A program made the position numbers and the translations under genes. Source: Phycisphaerales bacterium UBA3158 (lineage in GTDB: Bacteria > Planctomycetota > Phycisphaerae > Phycisphaerales > SM1A02). Taken from it: 40,742 nucleotides of DNA. Positions 24,887 through 33,329 of this stretch are shown here, piece by piece (position 1 is the first letter of the stretch; each line of letters starts with the position of its first letter). The DNA lies in assembly GCA_002364555.1 (NCBI GenBank), contig DEYM01000087.1, positions 1 through 40,742 on the forward strand, read 5' to 3'. The notes under the pieces are model-generated. The model was given only the letters and a program-made list of their open reading frames with translations. It ran no database searches and was not told the origin of the DNA.

Positions 24887-26830
24887 TCAGCCGGCTGTCC
24901 ATGCCTGCAGCAGTATCAGGACATCGGTGACATCGACCACGAGATCGTCATTGATATCGCCGACGCAATCGCCCGTGCAACCGAAATCGGAGATCAGCAA
25001 CAGGATGTCGTTCACATCCACATCGCCATCGTTGTCGAGGTCGCTTGGATTCGGCTCGGGATACAGATTGATTTCAAGGGAGTCCATGGCGACCGGTGCG
25101 CTCTTGCCACGATTGACCCAGGCGTCGTAGGCGATCTGCCCGTAGTCGATGAGCCCATCGCTGCTCAGGGCTTCCCCATCCCTGAGGAACTCCATGTATT
25201 CCTTCGAGGAGGTCTGGAAGTAGAGCGTGACCACGGCCTTCTTGGCGCCCTTGGGGATCGACATGATCGTGTCGTCCCAATGCTGACCGTCCGGATAGCT
25301 GTAGCCGACAGGAGAGGCCTGGATCGCCTGGAACCCGGCATTCGTGAAGCCCACCGGTGGAATACGATTGTCCTTGAGGATTTCATTGACGAGAACGAGG
25401 TGGAAGCTTTCGCCGGCTTCAAGACCGGTTTCGGCTGCCACCGTCTCATCGATGCCCAGCTTCATCTCGTAGATCTTCGTGTCCTGGGTGTCCAGATCAG
25501 CCGTGACGTAGTCGTATCCGCCAATCTCATCGAGAACGGCATCTTCGTTGTCATAGAAGACGGTGTTGATCCACATGCGACGACCATCGGGGAAACCGGT
25601 CGGAAGCTTGTGGCCCGACCAGTTGGTCACGGTCACGTTGAGGTTGTCGCCGACCTGACTGACCGCCATGTCGGAGGCGGCCTTGAGCATCTGGATGGTG
25701 CGGTCTATTGAATCCGCCACTCTCTGATCGGAGAGCGCCGAGTAGTCCGGGAAGTCCGGCTCGTAGAGATCATGTACGGCACCGAGTACCCAGGTGTTGC
25801 CTCCACTGAAGTGATGAAGCGGAAGACTTTCACGGTCGCCGATGTCGGGTATGTACCAGAATGCGCAGTTCGCACCGGAGGCTCGGGGCATGTGGCAGTC
25901 CTGGCAGGACTGCATCAGTCCGGTCGGATGCTGTTCGCCCCCGAATCGACCATCATCGAACTGGACACCTCCGTTGGCGAACTGGCTGGCAAGCCATTCG
26001 GAATAGGTTCGCTGTTCGGGCATCATGTCATCCGTATTCTGGGTCGGATGGGCCTGGTCGTAATCGGTGAGCGTGTAGGTGCCGTCGTTTTCACGAATGA
26101 ACAGCGGGTTGCTGAGATCATGGCACGAGGCGCATTGGGAGGATTCCTGATGATGGGGCGAGTGCAGAATGCTGGCGGCGCCATGCATATTCGATGTGAT
26201 GTCGTCCAGTGGTCCACGACGGGTATCCGTCGGATCGAAGATGAAGCGACCATTGCCGGGCTGATCTGGATCGGGATAGTCGCCCGAATCGATCAGGGCC
26301 TGAAGAATGAGATCGTCTTCGGTCGGATTCTCCTCGTCGGCTACAGGGTCGACGACGCGGTGACACATGTTGCAGTTGACCCCGTCGTAGTCGTCCGGAT
26401 AGATGAAGTCCTCGATCGTTCCACTGGAACTTCGGCCACTACCCCATGCTGTCGGTGCATGGCATCGAATGCAGTATTCGCCACTGAGCTCAGCATCCCG
26501 ATTTGATATCGCAAGAGCCGCCTGCCAGACCGGGTCGCGAGTCGACTGGCCCATCATGCTTGCGGCCCATAGATTCATCGGACCGGTTTCGATTTCAGGA
26601 TTGTTGTCGTCATCGAACAGGTGGCACTGCTGACAACTGAAGCTGGCATTCCTGAACTCGTCCATGGGCTGGACGGGATCCGTGCCCGGCCGATCAGGCA
26701 ATGGCTGGGTACCTGGCTGATAGAAGGCATCCGCCGTGGTGGGAATGGAAATCTGGTCATCACCGAGTGACGTTGATGACAAGATCAGGAAGGCTGCCAA
26801 TGGCAACCCGATGATTGATCCTGTTTTCAT
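24887..26830 (-). CDS. Exported five-haem c-type cytochrome with dockerin-like C-terminus
   Basis: The ATG chosen opens a signal peptide (MKTGSIIGLPLAAFLILSSTSLG) and has GGAG about 11 nt upstream; a GTG 24 bp earlier is less likely. The 647-residue product has five CxxCH haem sites: C66-H70, C120-H124, C153-H157, C233-H237 and C309-H313. Additional His-rich segments (SPHHQES, LPLHHF) may give distal ligands. The middle domain contains SGHKLPTGFPDGRRMW, a motif I associate with planctomycete multihaem cytochromes. The last 50 residues hold two Ca-binding-type repeats (DLDNDGDVDVNDILLL and DINDDLVVDVTDVLILL) joined by a CTGDC linker, like 'GC-type' dockerin modules. The likely role is periplasmic or surface electron transfer; the partner is unknown. 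It diverges from a lipoprotein gene. Confidence 0.9.
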   Translation of the reverse strand: MKTGSIIGLPLAAFLILSSTSLGDDQISIPTTADAFYQPGTQPLPDRPGTDPVQPMDEFRNASFSCQQCHLFDDDNNPEIETGPMNLWAASMMGQSTRDPVWQAALAISNRDAELSGEYCIRCHAPTAWGSGRSSSGTIEDFIYPDDYDGVNCNMCHRVVDPVADEENPTEDDLILQALIDSGDYPDPDQPGNGRFIFDPTDTRRGPLDDITSNMHGAASILHSPHHQESSQCASCHDLSNPLFIRENDGTYTLTDYDQAHPTQNTDDMMPEQRTYSEWLASQFANGGVQFDDGRFGGEQHPTGLMQSCQDCHMPRASGANCAFWYIPDIGDRESLPLHHFSGGNTWVLGAVHDLYEPDFPDYSALSDQRVADSIDRTIQMLKAASDMAVSQVGDNLNVTVTNWSGHKLPTGFPDGRRMWINTVFYDNEDAVLDEIGGYDYVTADLDTQDTKIYEMKLGIDETVAAETGLEAGESFHLVLVNEILKDNRIPPVGFTNAGFQAIQASPVGYSYPDGQHWDDTIMSIPKGAKKAVVTLYFQTSSKEYMEFLRDGEALSSDGLIDYGQIAYDAWVNRGKSAPVAMDSLEINLYPEPNPSDLDNDGDVDVNDILLLISDFGCTGDCVGDINDDLVVDVTDVLILLQAWTAG

Positions 26831-26954
26831 CTGTGTGACACTCCTCTGAGACACCTGTGACGGACCCTTTAGACTACCTCCTGAAAGAGGTGGGTCAATG
26901 GCTGAAACCGCTTCTGGACCCCTTTGAAGCTCAACTCGGGGACACCAGCGGTGG

Positions 26955-26960
26955 TAGACT
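26955..26960 (+). promoter_or_regulatory. -10-like box before the lipoprotein gene
   Basis: TAGACT lies 7 nt before a GTG (26968) that begins an ideal lipoprotein signal peptide. The geometry again fits a leaderless transcript and argues for this GTG over the upstream ATG at 26857. Confidence 0.35.
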
Positions 26961-26967
26961 GACTATC

Positions 26968-27684
26968 GTGATCAGATCAACCCATCTTTATACGCATTCA
27001 AACCTCTTTTGGATTCATCCTTGGGCATTTCTTCTCATGGCCGTTTGTGTGGTCTCCACGGGTTGTGCCGGCGGAAAAGGTCCGGAAATGATCACAATTC
27101 AGGCTCAGGAGTACCCGACCGCCTTTGATGTCGCGGTTCAGGTCGCCCGTGAGAACGGCATGCGTCCCGCTTTTCTGGACCGTAGAGCCGGCATCATAGA
27201 GACCGAACCGGTCATCGCCGGCTCCGTTCTCGAGCCCTGGTATTCGAACAACGCGGATTTCAACCAGACCATTCGCAACACGCTGGCGAGGAATCGCTTC
27301 CGAGCCAGATTCGAGTTCACGCGTTCCGAGTTCACCCCACGCACCCAAAGCGAGGACATCCCACCCGTCGATCTGCTTGGAACGACGAATCAACAATGGG
27401 ATCTGACAACCGATACGGTCCCTCTTGACCTTCGTGTATGGGTATTCGAGGAGCGTGGCCATACCGTCGGGCAACGTCGCAACACCTGGACCTTCATTGG
27501 CAACTCGAACACGTATCACGTACCTGTCAACGGTGCATGGGACGAGAATGCCGGAACGTTCTGGACGCCCACCACCCGTGACGAGCCGGCCGAAAGACGC
27601 CTGCTCGCGGAAGTCGAACAACGTCTGAAGAGCGGAAATGCACTGGCGACCGTCCCGGATGATTCTTCAGACCCGACTCCCTGA
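26968..27684 (+). CDS. Putative lipoprotein of unknown function
   Basis: Starting at the GTG, the 238-residue product has a basic start, a hydrophobic core (WAFLLMAVCVV) and a lipobox ending at Cys33 (STGC). An open frame extends 111 bp further upstream but would place hydrophilic sequence before the signal. After the anchor, residues 45-110 form a compact alpha/beta unit (YPTAFDVAVQVARENGMRPAFLDRRAGIIETEP) that resembles small lipoproteins with a DUF-type 'convert second half to first' fold. I cannot name a family. The rest includes a strand pair (DLRVWVFEERGH). It is divergent from the cytochrome gene and 137 bp upstream of the subtilase-like gene on the same strand. Confidence 0.75.
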   Translation: MIRSTHLYTHSNLFWIHPWAFLLMAVCVVSTGCAGGKGPEMITIQAQEYPTAFDVAVQVARENGMRPAFLDRRAGIIETEPVIAGSVLEPWYSNNADFNQTIRNTLARNRFRARFEFTRSEFTPRTQSEDIPPVDLLGTTNQQWDLTTDTVPLDLRVWVFEERGHTVGQRRNTWTFIGNSNTYHVPVNGAWDENAGTFWTPTTRDEPAERRLLAEVEQRLKSGNALATVPDDSSDPTP

Positions 27685-27821
27685 AGACTTCGATGCCCGA
27701 TAACCGGTCGTTCATGGCGGATAGCCCTCCGACCTGTCCCATACACGTTTGAATTTCTTGATTCGTGCTCCACGAGGGGTACGATCAGATATCCCACGGG
27801 AGACGAGAGGATTCTCCGCAC

Positions 27822-29405
27822 ATGATGAGCTCAGGCACAATCAGACACATCACACCACTATCGATCTGCCTTCTGGCGTGCTCGGTGGCGAGTGCCGATT
27901 TTCGCGAGGTCGCCGGCTGGAATCGTCTGATCGATCGAATCGGACTCGAGAATGTTCCCGACGGAGATGGCTTGTCCATCGCCATGGTCGAGGCGCCCGA
28001 TGGCGACAACTACGGTCTGAACACGAGCGATGGCAATTTCACCGCTCATACGATCATCGACCAGGGTCCCGGGAGCCTGGGCGTTTCCTCCCATGCCAAC
28101 AATGTGGGCACTCGTTATTTCGGAACGCTCGAAAGCATGACCCCCGCCGCGGATCCGGTCCATCTGTACCAGGCATCCGGATGGTGTCTGGACGATTTCC
28201 TGCGTGCCAACTTCTCATCCTCGACTCCCCCGTTGTCACCACCGGGTGCAATCAAGACATGGAATCATTCCTGGATCGGTTCCTTCGGCAGCGTCAACAA
28301 CGACCAGATCATTCTTCGTCGTCTTGACTACTCGGTCAATCGCGACGAGACCATCATGGCCGTCGGTGTCGACAACGATCCCGACAACGACACGCTGGCA
28401 CTTCTGGACCACGCATTCAACGTCATCAGCGTTGGTCTGCGTTCGGGCAATCACGACTACTCGGATACCGATCCCTCCTATGAAGGCGGTGGCCGCATGA
28501 AGCCGCACCTCTGCGCCAAGTCGAGCCTGACGAGTTTCGCCACTCCTGTCGTGACCTCGGGCGCCGTCATGCTTGTCGAACAGATACGTTCGGATCCATC
28601 ACTCCCCGCCGATGGTGAACGTCCTGAAGTCGTCAAGGCCGTCATGCTCACGGGTGCAGATCACCGGTATTCAATCGGAAACGACGCGTGGTCGAATGAA
28701 CCTCTGGACACTGGTGCCAATCGTGGTCTGGCAGTCAGACCGCTGGACGATATCCAGGGTGCAGGCCAGATCGATGTGGATCGAAACCATCTCGTGATGT
28801 CCGGTGGCAAGGTTCTGGGCGGCGTCAGCCCCGGCACCACCCCCGATGCGTCGTTGCGAGGATGGGATTGGTCGTTCTGTCAGGTCGGCAACATGCGGAC
28901 ATGGAACTTCACGCTCAATGGAGAGGTCGAAGAGGTCTCGGTCGTGGCAACCTGGAACCGCCAGGTTCCAATCGGGTTCGGAGCCACGTGGACCCTCGGG
29001 GACTTCAATCTCGAGCTTGTTCGGCTTGATCCCGATGGAGACGGCCAGAGCATCGTCGGCAGTGGTCCGGAGGTCTTCCAGTCAGGCAACGTCAGGAGTG
29101 CCAGTACCGTCGACAATGTCGAACATCTCTACATCCGTGGTCTGTCCGCTGGCCAGTATCAGCTGCAGCTGAAGCTGGAGAATGGGGGCGGTGCCTCCAG
29201 TGCCCGTGCCGGTATCGCCTGGTACTTCAGCGATCCCGATGTGATCGAGGTTCCCGGAGACATCAATGGCGATGGCAGCGTCACGGTGGATGATCTGCTC
29301 CAGCTTCTGGCCGAGTACGGCAGCTGCACAGGCTGCTCCTCGGATCTGAATGGCGATCTGGAAACGGATGTGAACGACCTGCTCGAGCTCTTGACCTACC
29401 TCTGA
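27822..29405 (+). CDS. Exported subtilase-like (S8-fold) protein with dockerin-like C-terminus
   Basis: The start is the ATG opening a signal peptide (MMSSGTIRHITPLSICLLACSVASA), with GAGAGG about 12 nt upstream and a TACGAT -10 candidate at 27779. The product has 527 residues. Three segments line up with subtilase sites: GLSIAMVEAP (Glu57 where catalytic Asp is usual), SSHANNVGT (His91), and SSLTSFATPVVTSG (Ser238, matching GTSxATP). If the alignment is right the triad is Glu/His/Ser, so activity is uncertain. A strand-rich P-domain-like region follows. The last 55 residues hold two EF-hand-like repeats (DINGDGSVTVDDLLQLL, DLNGDLETDVNDLLELL) with a CTGC linker, similar to the tail of the nearby cytochrome. 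It is probably an envelope or secreted protein. The protease-fold link is inference. Confidence 0.75.
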   Translation: MMSSGTIRHITPLSICLLACSVASADFREVAGWNRLIDRIGLENVPDGDGLSIAMVEAPDGDNYGLNTSDGNFTAHTIIDQGPGSLGVSSHANNVGTRYFGTLESMTPAADPVHLYQASGWCLDDFLRANFSSSTPPLSPPGAIKTWNHSWIGSFGSVNNDQIILRRLDYSVNRDETIMAVGVDNDPDNDTLALLDHAFNVISVGLRSGNHDYSDTDPSYEGGGRMKPHLCAKSSLTSFATPVVTSGAVMLVEQIRSDPSLPADGERPEVVKAVMLTGADHRYSIGNDAWSNEPLDTGANRGLAVRPLDDIQGAGQIDVDRNHLVMSGGKVLGGVSPGTTPDASLRGWDWSFCQVGNMRTWNFTLNGEVEEVSVVATWNRQVPIGFGATWTLGDFNLELVRLDPDGDGQSIVGSGPEVFQSGNVRSASTVDNVEHLYIRGLSAGQYQLQLKLENGGGASSARAGIAWYFSDPDVIEVPGDINGDGSVTVDDLLQLLAEYGSCTGCSSDLNGDLETDVNDLLELLTYL

Positions 29406-29472
29406 GCCCGACTGGCCCCATCCGATCATCGGCCGACCTGAGGCAGTGGTCCCGGTTCAGGCGCTGACCCTC

Positions 29473-29478
29473 TACAAT
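29473..29478 (+). promoter_or_regulatory. -10-like box for a probably leaderless ABC permease transcript
   Basis: CTCTACAATCC places TACAAT 7 nt upstream of the ATG at 29486. The sequence TCTACAATC is identical to the one before coaD. Confidence 0.45.
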
Positions 29479-29485
29479 CCGGCCC

Positions 29486-31213
29486 ATGCGTCGATCGAAA
29501 ACCATTCCGTGGCTGCTGATGATCTCCCTGCTGGTCGGGTTCGGGATCTTCCTGGCCTGGCCGATCTGGCTGGTGGTCGCCACTGGATTCGAGGGTATGG
29601 ATGGAGGGTTCACCCTCTATCACATCATCGAGGTGTTTCGTGATCCCGTCACCCTGCGAGGTTTGTTCAACGCCCTGTCCATCGCTGTCTGCACGACGAT
29701 CCTGTGCCTGCTGATCGGCATCCCGCTGGCGATCTGTTCCGTGCGGTACGAATTCCGTGGGAAGGGATTTCTCAATGCGCTCGTTCTGGTCCCATTGATC
29801 CTGCCACCCTTCGTCGGCGCCATCGGTCTACAGCATCTTCTGGGCAAGTCAGGCGCGATCAACGCATGGTTGATCGACATGGGGTTCATCACCGAGGGCG
29901 TCGACTTCATCGGCAATGGCGGCTTCTGGGCCATCGTGTTCATCGAGGCGTTGCACCTGTATCCGATTCTCTATCTGAATGCCGTTGCTGCGTTGGCGAA
30001 TCTCGATCCCGCTCTGGATGAAGCCGCAGAGAATCTCGGGGCCACATCGTGGCAGAGATTGCGTCAGATCATCCTGCCGCTGATCAGACCGGGCCTGTTC
30101 GCCGGATCAACCATCGTCTTCATCTGGTCGTTCACCGAACTGGGTACGCCACTCATGTTCGACTACCAGGAGGTGACGCCGGTACAGATCTTCAATGGTC
30201 TCAAGGAAATAGCCGATTCAAGGCAACCCTACGCCTTGACCGCGGTTCTGCTGCTGGTCGCCGTGGGCATCTATGTACTGGGCAAATTCGCGTTTGGTGG
30301 AAAGGCGTACACGATGTATGCCAAGGCCTCCATTCAATCGACGGCCAAGCGTCTTGGCGGGTTCGGCAGCACGCTGGTCTTCGGGTTCTTCGCCTTCGTG
30401 ATCTTTCTGGCGATTCTGCCGCACATCAGCGTGGTGCTCACCAGCCTGTCGGTCGAAGGATCCTGGTACCGATCGATATTCCCTCAGGAATTCACGATGG
30501 GACACTATTCCCAGGCGCTTGGTCACGACCTGGCGATCGGTTCCATTCGAAACAGTCTTTTCTATTCGGTTCTGGCGGTTGCCGTGGACATCGTTCTTGG
30601 AATCTGCATCGGCTATCTGATCGTGCGCACCACCATCCCCGGCAGAGGTCTTCTCGACGCCCTCTCGATGCTTCCGCTGGCGGTCCCGGGACTTGTCATG
30701 GCATTCGGCTATGTCGCCATGTCGCTTTCATGGCCGCTTGGTAAAGGCGACCCGCTGGAGGGCCTCATCGATGTGGTCGGAGCCGATCCCAATCCCATGC
30801 TGCTGTTGGTGATCGCCTATGCGGTCAGGCGGCTGCCCTACGTCGTCAGATCAACGGTTGCAGGACTCGAGCAGACCTCCGGAGAGCTTGAGGAAGCGGC
30901 GCTCAACCTCGGCGCCGGTCGATTGCGAGCCATTCGAACCATCATTCTTCCATTGATCGTGGCCAATCTTCTGGCTGGAGCACTTCTGGCCTTCAGCTTC
31001 GCGATGCTCGAGGTCAGCGATTCGCTGATTCTGGCTCAGCGAGAAGGCGACTATCCCATCACGAAGGCCATCTATGTGCTCTTCGAACGCCTGGGTGATG
31101 GTCCATACATCGCCAGTGCCATGGGAGTCTGGGCCATGGCCCTCCTGACGGTGACGCTGGTGGGCGCATCAGTCCTGATTGGCAAGAAGATGGGTGCGAT
31201 CTTCCGGGTATAA
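29486..31213 (+). CDS. Two-domain ABC transporter permease, iron(III)/FbpB type
   Basis: The 575-residue inner-membrane protein contains two fused permease domains with about 12 membrane helices in total. Each half has the EAA loop that contacts the ATPase: EAAENLGATSWQRLRQIILP near residue 180 and EAALNLGAGRLRAIRTIILP near residue 468. Fused permeases of this layout serve ferric-ion, thiamine or related substrates (FbpB/SfuB/ThiP type). The binding protein and ATPase are not adjacent: upstream is the subtilase-like gene and downstream the nuo genes. They must be encoded elsewhere. Substrate assignment to iron is a family-based guess. A TACAAT box 7 nt before the ATG and the lack of a Shine-Dalgarno sequence suggest a leaderless message. 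Confidence 0.9.
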   Translation: MRRSKTIPWLLMISLLVGFGIFLAWPIWLVVATGFEGMDGGFTLYHIIEVFRDPVTLRGLFNALSIAVCTTILCLLIGIPLAICSVRYEFRGKGFLNALVLVPLILPPFVGAIGLQHLLGKSGAINAWLIDMGFITEGVDFIGNGGFWAIVFIEALHLYPILYLNAVAALANLDPALDEAAENLGATSWQRLRQIILPLIRPGLFAGSTIVFIWSFTELGTPLMFDYQEVTPVQIFNGLKEIADSRQPYALTAVLLLVAVGIYVLGKFAFGGKAYTMYAKASIQSTAKRLGGFGSTLVFGFFAFVIFLAILPHISVVLTSLSVEGSWYRSIFPQEFTMGHYSQALGHDLAIGSIRNSLFYSVLAVAVDIVLGICIGYLIVRTTIPGRGLLDALSMLPLAVPGLVMAFGYVAMSLSWPLGKGDPLEGLIDVVGADPNPMLLLVIAYAVRRLPYVVRSTVAGLEQTSGELEEAALNLGAGRLRAIRTIILPLIVANLLAGALLAFSFAMLEVSDSLILAQREGDYPITKAIYVLFERLGDGPYIASAMGVWAMALLTVTLVGASVLIGKKMGAIFRV

Positions 31214-31249
31214 CGGGCCCTCAGAGGCTCTCGTGGCATATACTGGGGT

Positions 31250-31261
31250 TCTTCCGGAAGA
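31250..31261. promoter_or_regulatory. 12-bp perfect palindrome upstream of nuoD
   Basis: TCTTCCGGAAGA is perfectly palindromic and ends 8 nt before the nuoD ATG; flanking GG and CC extend it imperfectly. It overlaps the region where the ribosome site (GGAAG) should be. TATACT at 31239-31244 is a candidate -10 just upstream. It could be an operator or merely coincidence. Confidence 0.3.
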
Positions 31262-31269
31262 CCAACCCC

Positions 31270-32559
31270 ATGCCATACACCCTCCAACCCGCCGATGCCT
31301 ACGACATCGACATCGAGACGGTCGAATACCTCGACCGCAAGGTGACCGCCGGTGATCGTTGGATCCTCAATTTCGGCCCACAGCACCCAGCCACCCACAC
31401 GACTCTGAGGGTCATTCTGGAGCTGGACGGCGAGCGGGTCGTTCAGGCGACGCCGCACATTGGATATCTCCATAGCGGTTTCGAGAAGCTGGCCGAGCAT
31501 CAGGACTACAACCAGTTCGTCTGTACCGCCTCGCGCATGGACTACATCGCGCCGATCGTCAACGATATCGCCTGGCACCACTCCGTCGAAAAGCTTTTCG
31601 ATGTCACCCTGACACCTCGGTGCACCGTTCTGAGGACCATTCTTTCGGAACTTGGTCGGATACAGAGCCATCTGATGTGCGTTGGTGCAGCGGCCCTGGA
31701 CCTGGGGGCCTTCACCGGATTCCTCTACGGATTCAACGAGCGTGAGTTCATCTACGACATCATGGACTTCCTCTCCGGCCAGCGTTTCCATCCCGACTAC
31801 ACCCGGGTCGGCGGAGTCATGCGGGACATTCCGGACGAGGAAATCTTCAAGAAGATGGTCCACAACTTCCTTGATGAACGCCTTCCCAAGGCCATGAAGG
31901 ACATGGAGACGCTGCTCAACCGCAACAGGATCTTCGTCGATCGAGTCCAGGGCATCGGAGTCGTCTCGGAACAGGAGGCGACGGCATGGTCCCTGACCGG
32001 ACCACTGGCTCGTGCATCTGGTGTTCGTCGGGATCTTCGCAAGGACAGTCCCTATCTCTGCTTCGCGGACGACTGGGATGGCCAGGGTGCGGAAGCGGTC
32101 AAGTTCGACATTCCCGTGGCCACCGATGGTGACTGCCTTTGCCGCTATCTCGTTCGACTCGAGGAGATGAGACAGAGCTCGCTGATCATCAAGCAGCTGA
32201 TCGATGACATTCCCAGTGGACCGATCAACTCCAGCCCGGATGGCAAGATGCACATTCCCGAAAAGGGAGATGTGTATGGTTCCATCGAGGCGACCATTCA
32301 GCACTTCGAATTGATCATGACCAACCGTGGATGGAACGCACCGGTTGGTGAGGTCTATTCCGCAATCGAATCACCCAACGGAGAGTACGGATTCTTCATC
32401 GTCGCCAACGGCGGCAAGGATCCATGGCGTGTAAGCGTGCGTCCTCCATCATTCATCAACTTCCAGGCTTTCGCGAAGATGCTCGAAGGACATCAGCTGG
32501 CGGACTTCGTCGCCGTGCTGGGATCCGTCAATGTCATCGCCGCGGAACTGGACCGCTGA
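31270..32559 (+). CDS. nuoD: NADH-quinone oxidoreductase subunit D
   Basis: The 49-kDa subunit forms, with NuoB, the quinone-binding site of complex I. The 429-residue protein shows LNFGPQHPATHTTLRVILELDGE, GYLHSGFEKLAE, the DYNQFVCTASRMDY loop, and RTILSELGRIQSHLM. The C-terminus ends DFVAVLGSVNVIAAELDR, in place of the usual DP(V)FGExDR. The normal FDPVMGEVDR ending is thus changed. It starts a rightward nuo set: nuoE begins 21 bp after its stop. nuoA/B/C are not upstream; an ABC permease is. The candidate promoter (TATACT at 31239) suggests the set is transcribed on its own. The cytoplasmic face of the inner membrane is the expected site. Confidence 0.96.
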   Translation: MPYTLQPADAYDIDIETVEYLDRKVTAGDRWILNFGPQHPATHTTLRVILELDGERVVQATPHIGYLHSGFEKLAEHQDYNQFVCTASRMDYIAPIVNDIAWHHSVEKLFDVTLTPRCTVLRTILSELGRIQSHLMCVGAAALDLGAFTGFLYGFNEREFIYDIMDFLSGQRFHPDYTRVGGVMRDIPDEEIFKKMVHNFLDERLPKAMKDMETLLNRNRIFVDRVQGIGVVSEQEATAWSLTGPLARASGVRRDLRKDSPYLCFADDWDGQGAEAVKFDIPVATDGDCLCRYLVRLEEMRQSSLIIKQLIDDIPSGPINSSPDGKMHIPEKGDVYGSIEATIQHFELIMTNRGWNAPVGEVYSAIESPNGEYGFFIVANGGKDPWRVSVRPPSFINFQAFAKMLEGHQLADFVAVLGSVNVIAAELDR

Positions 32560-32580
32560 TCAGGACTGGCAGGGTATTTC

Positions 32581-33111
32581 ATGGCCTGGAAAGTAAAACA
32601 ATCAGCGACGACGCAGATCGAGCGCAGGGACGAGCCCTGGCTCAACGAAGACATGAAGACGCGCTATCGCGAGATCTTCATGCCACGATACGCCACCTCG
32701 CTGGGTGCGTTGATGCCCATCTGCCACGATGTGCAGCATCGTTATGGATGGATTTCCCCGCAGGCGATGGAAGAGATCGCGACGCTGCTCGAAGTCGAAC
32801 CGGCCGATGTGCTCGATACCGTGACGTTCTACGAGGAATTCCACACGGAACCCACCGGCAAGCACATCATCGGTGTCTGCCAGTCGATGACCTGTGAAGC
32901 CTGTGGTCACATGGCCATTCTCGATCATGTCCGGAACAAGTTGGGCATCGAACCCCATGAGACGACTTCGGACGGCCGTTTCACACTGTTGGCCATGGAG
33001 TGCCTAGGATCATGTGACACGGCGCCATGTGCGTTGGTCAATGAGAGACGGCACGACAACCTCACCATCGAGGGCGTCGATCGAATCATCGACGATCTGA
33101 GCAGGGCGTGA
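32581..33111 (+). CDS. nuoE: NADH-quinone oxidoreductase subunit E
   Basis: This is the 24-kDa thioredoxin-fold subunit holding the 2Fe-2S cluster N1a, 176 residues. Cluster ligands are Cys100 and Cys105 (CQSMTC) and Cys141 and Cys145 (CLGSC), the normal Cx4C...Cx3C spacing. The N-terminal helical part includes RYGWISPQAMEEIATLLEV and the TVTFYEEF motif. AGGG lies about 8 nt before the ATG. Its TGA stop overlaps the ATG of a small gene by one base, indicating translational coupling. It works with NuoF and NuoG in NADH oxidation. Confidence 0.96.
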   Translation: MAWKVKQSATTQIERRDEPWLNEDMKTRYREIFMPRYATSLGALMPICHDVQHRYGWISPQAMEEIATLLEVEPADVLDTVTFYEEFHTEPTGKHIIGVCQSMTCEACGHMAILDHVRNKLGIEPHETTSDGRFTLLAMECLGSCDTAPCALVNERRHDNLTIEGVDRIIDDLSRA

Positions 33112-33329
33112 TGGCGGAAAGTACCCAGAAAAAATCGATCATGAGATGCCTTGGAGAATTCACCGGCTACATAGCCAAGGGAATTCGAACCAAGGTCGAC
33201 GCGCCCAGGACCGAAGAGGTCGCCCGGAGCGTCGAGGAAACTCGTGAGGGCGATGTCACACTTCGTCGAACCGTGATCGAGGAAGTCGAATATCACGGAA
33301 CCACCAAGGAGGATCCATCATGTTCCTGA
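33111..33329 (+). CDS. Small protein coded between nuoE and nuoF
   Basis: A 72-residue ORF starts at an ATG whose A is the last base of the nuoE TGA, and it runs 10 bp into nuoF (ATG at 33320). The product is basic at the start, with a MRCLGEFTGYIAKGIRT segment containing its first Cys, followed by a charged TLRRTVIEEVEYHG segment. AGGG precedes the ATG. The tight overlaps at both ends argue that it is translated as part of the operon. I know no standard complex I subunit matching it. It may be an accessory or assembly factor, but this is a guess from position only. Confidence 0.72.
   Translation: MAESTQKKSIMRCLGEFTGYIAKGIRTKVDAPRTEEVARSVEETREGDVTLRRTVIEEVEYHGTTKEDPSCS

Noticed and set aside
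31072..32304. 410-residue leftward open frame
   Set aside because: Exactly antisense to nuoD, which has strong family motifs. Long antisense frames are common in GC-rich genes.
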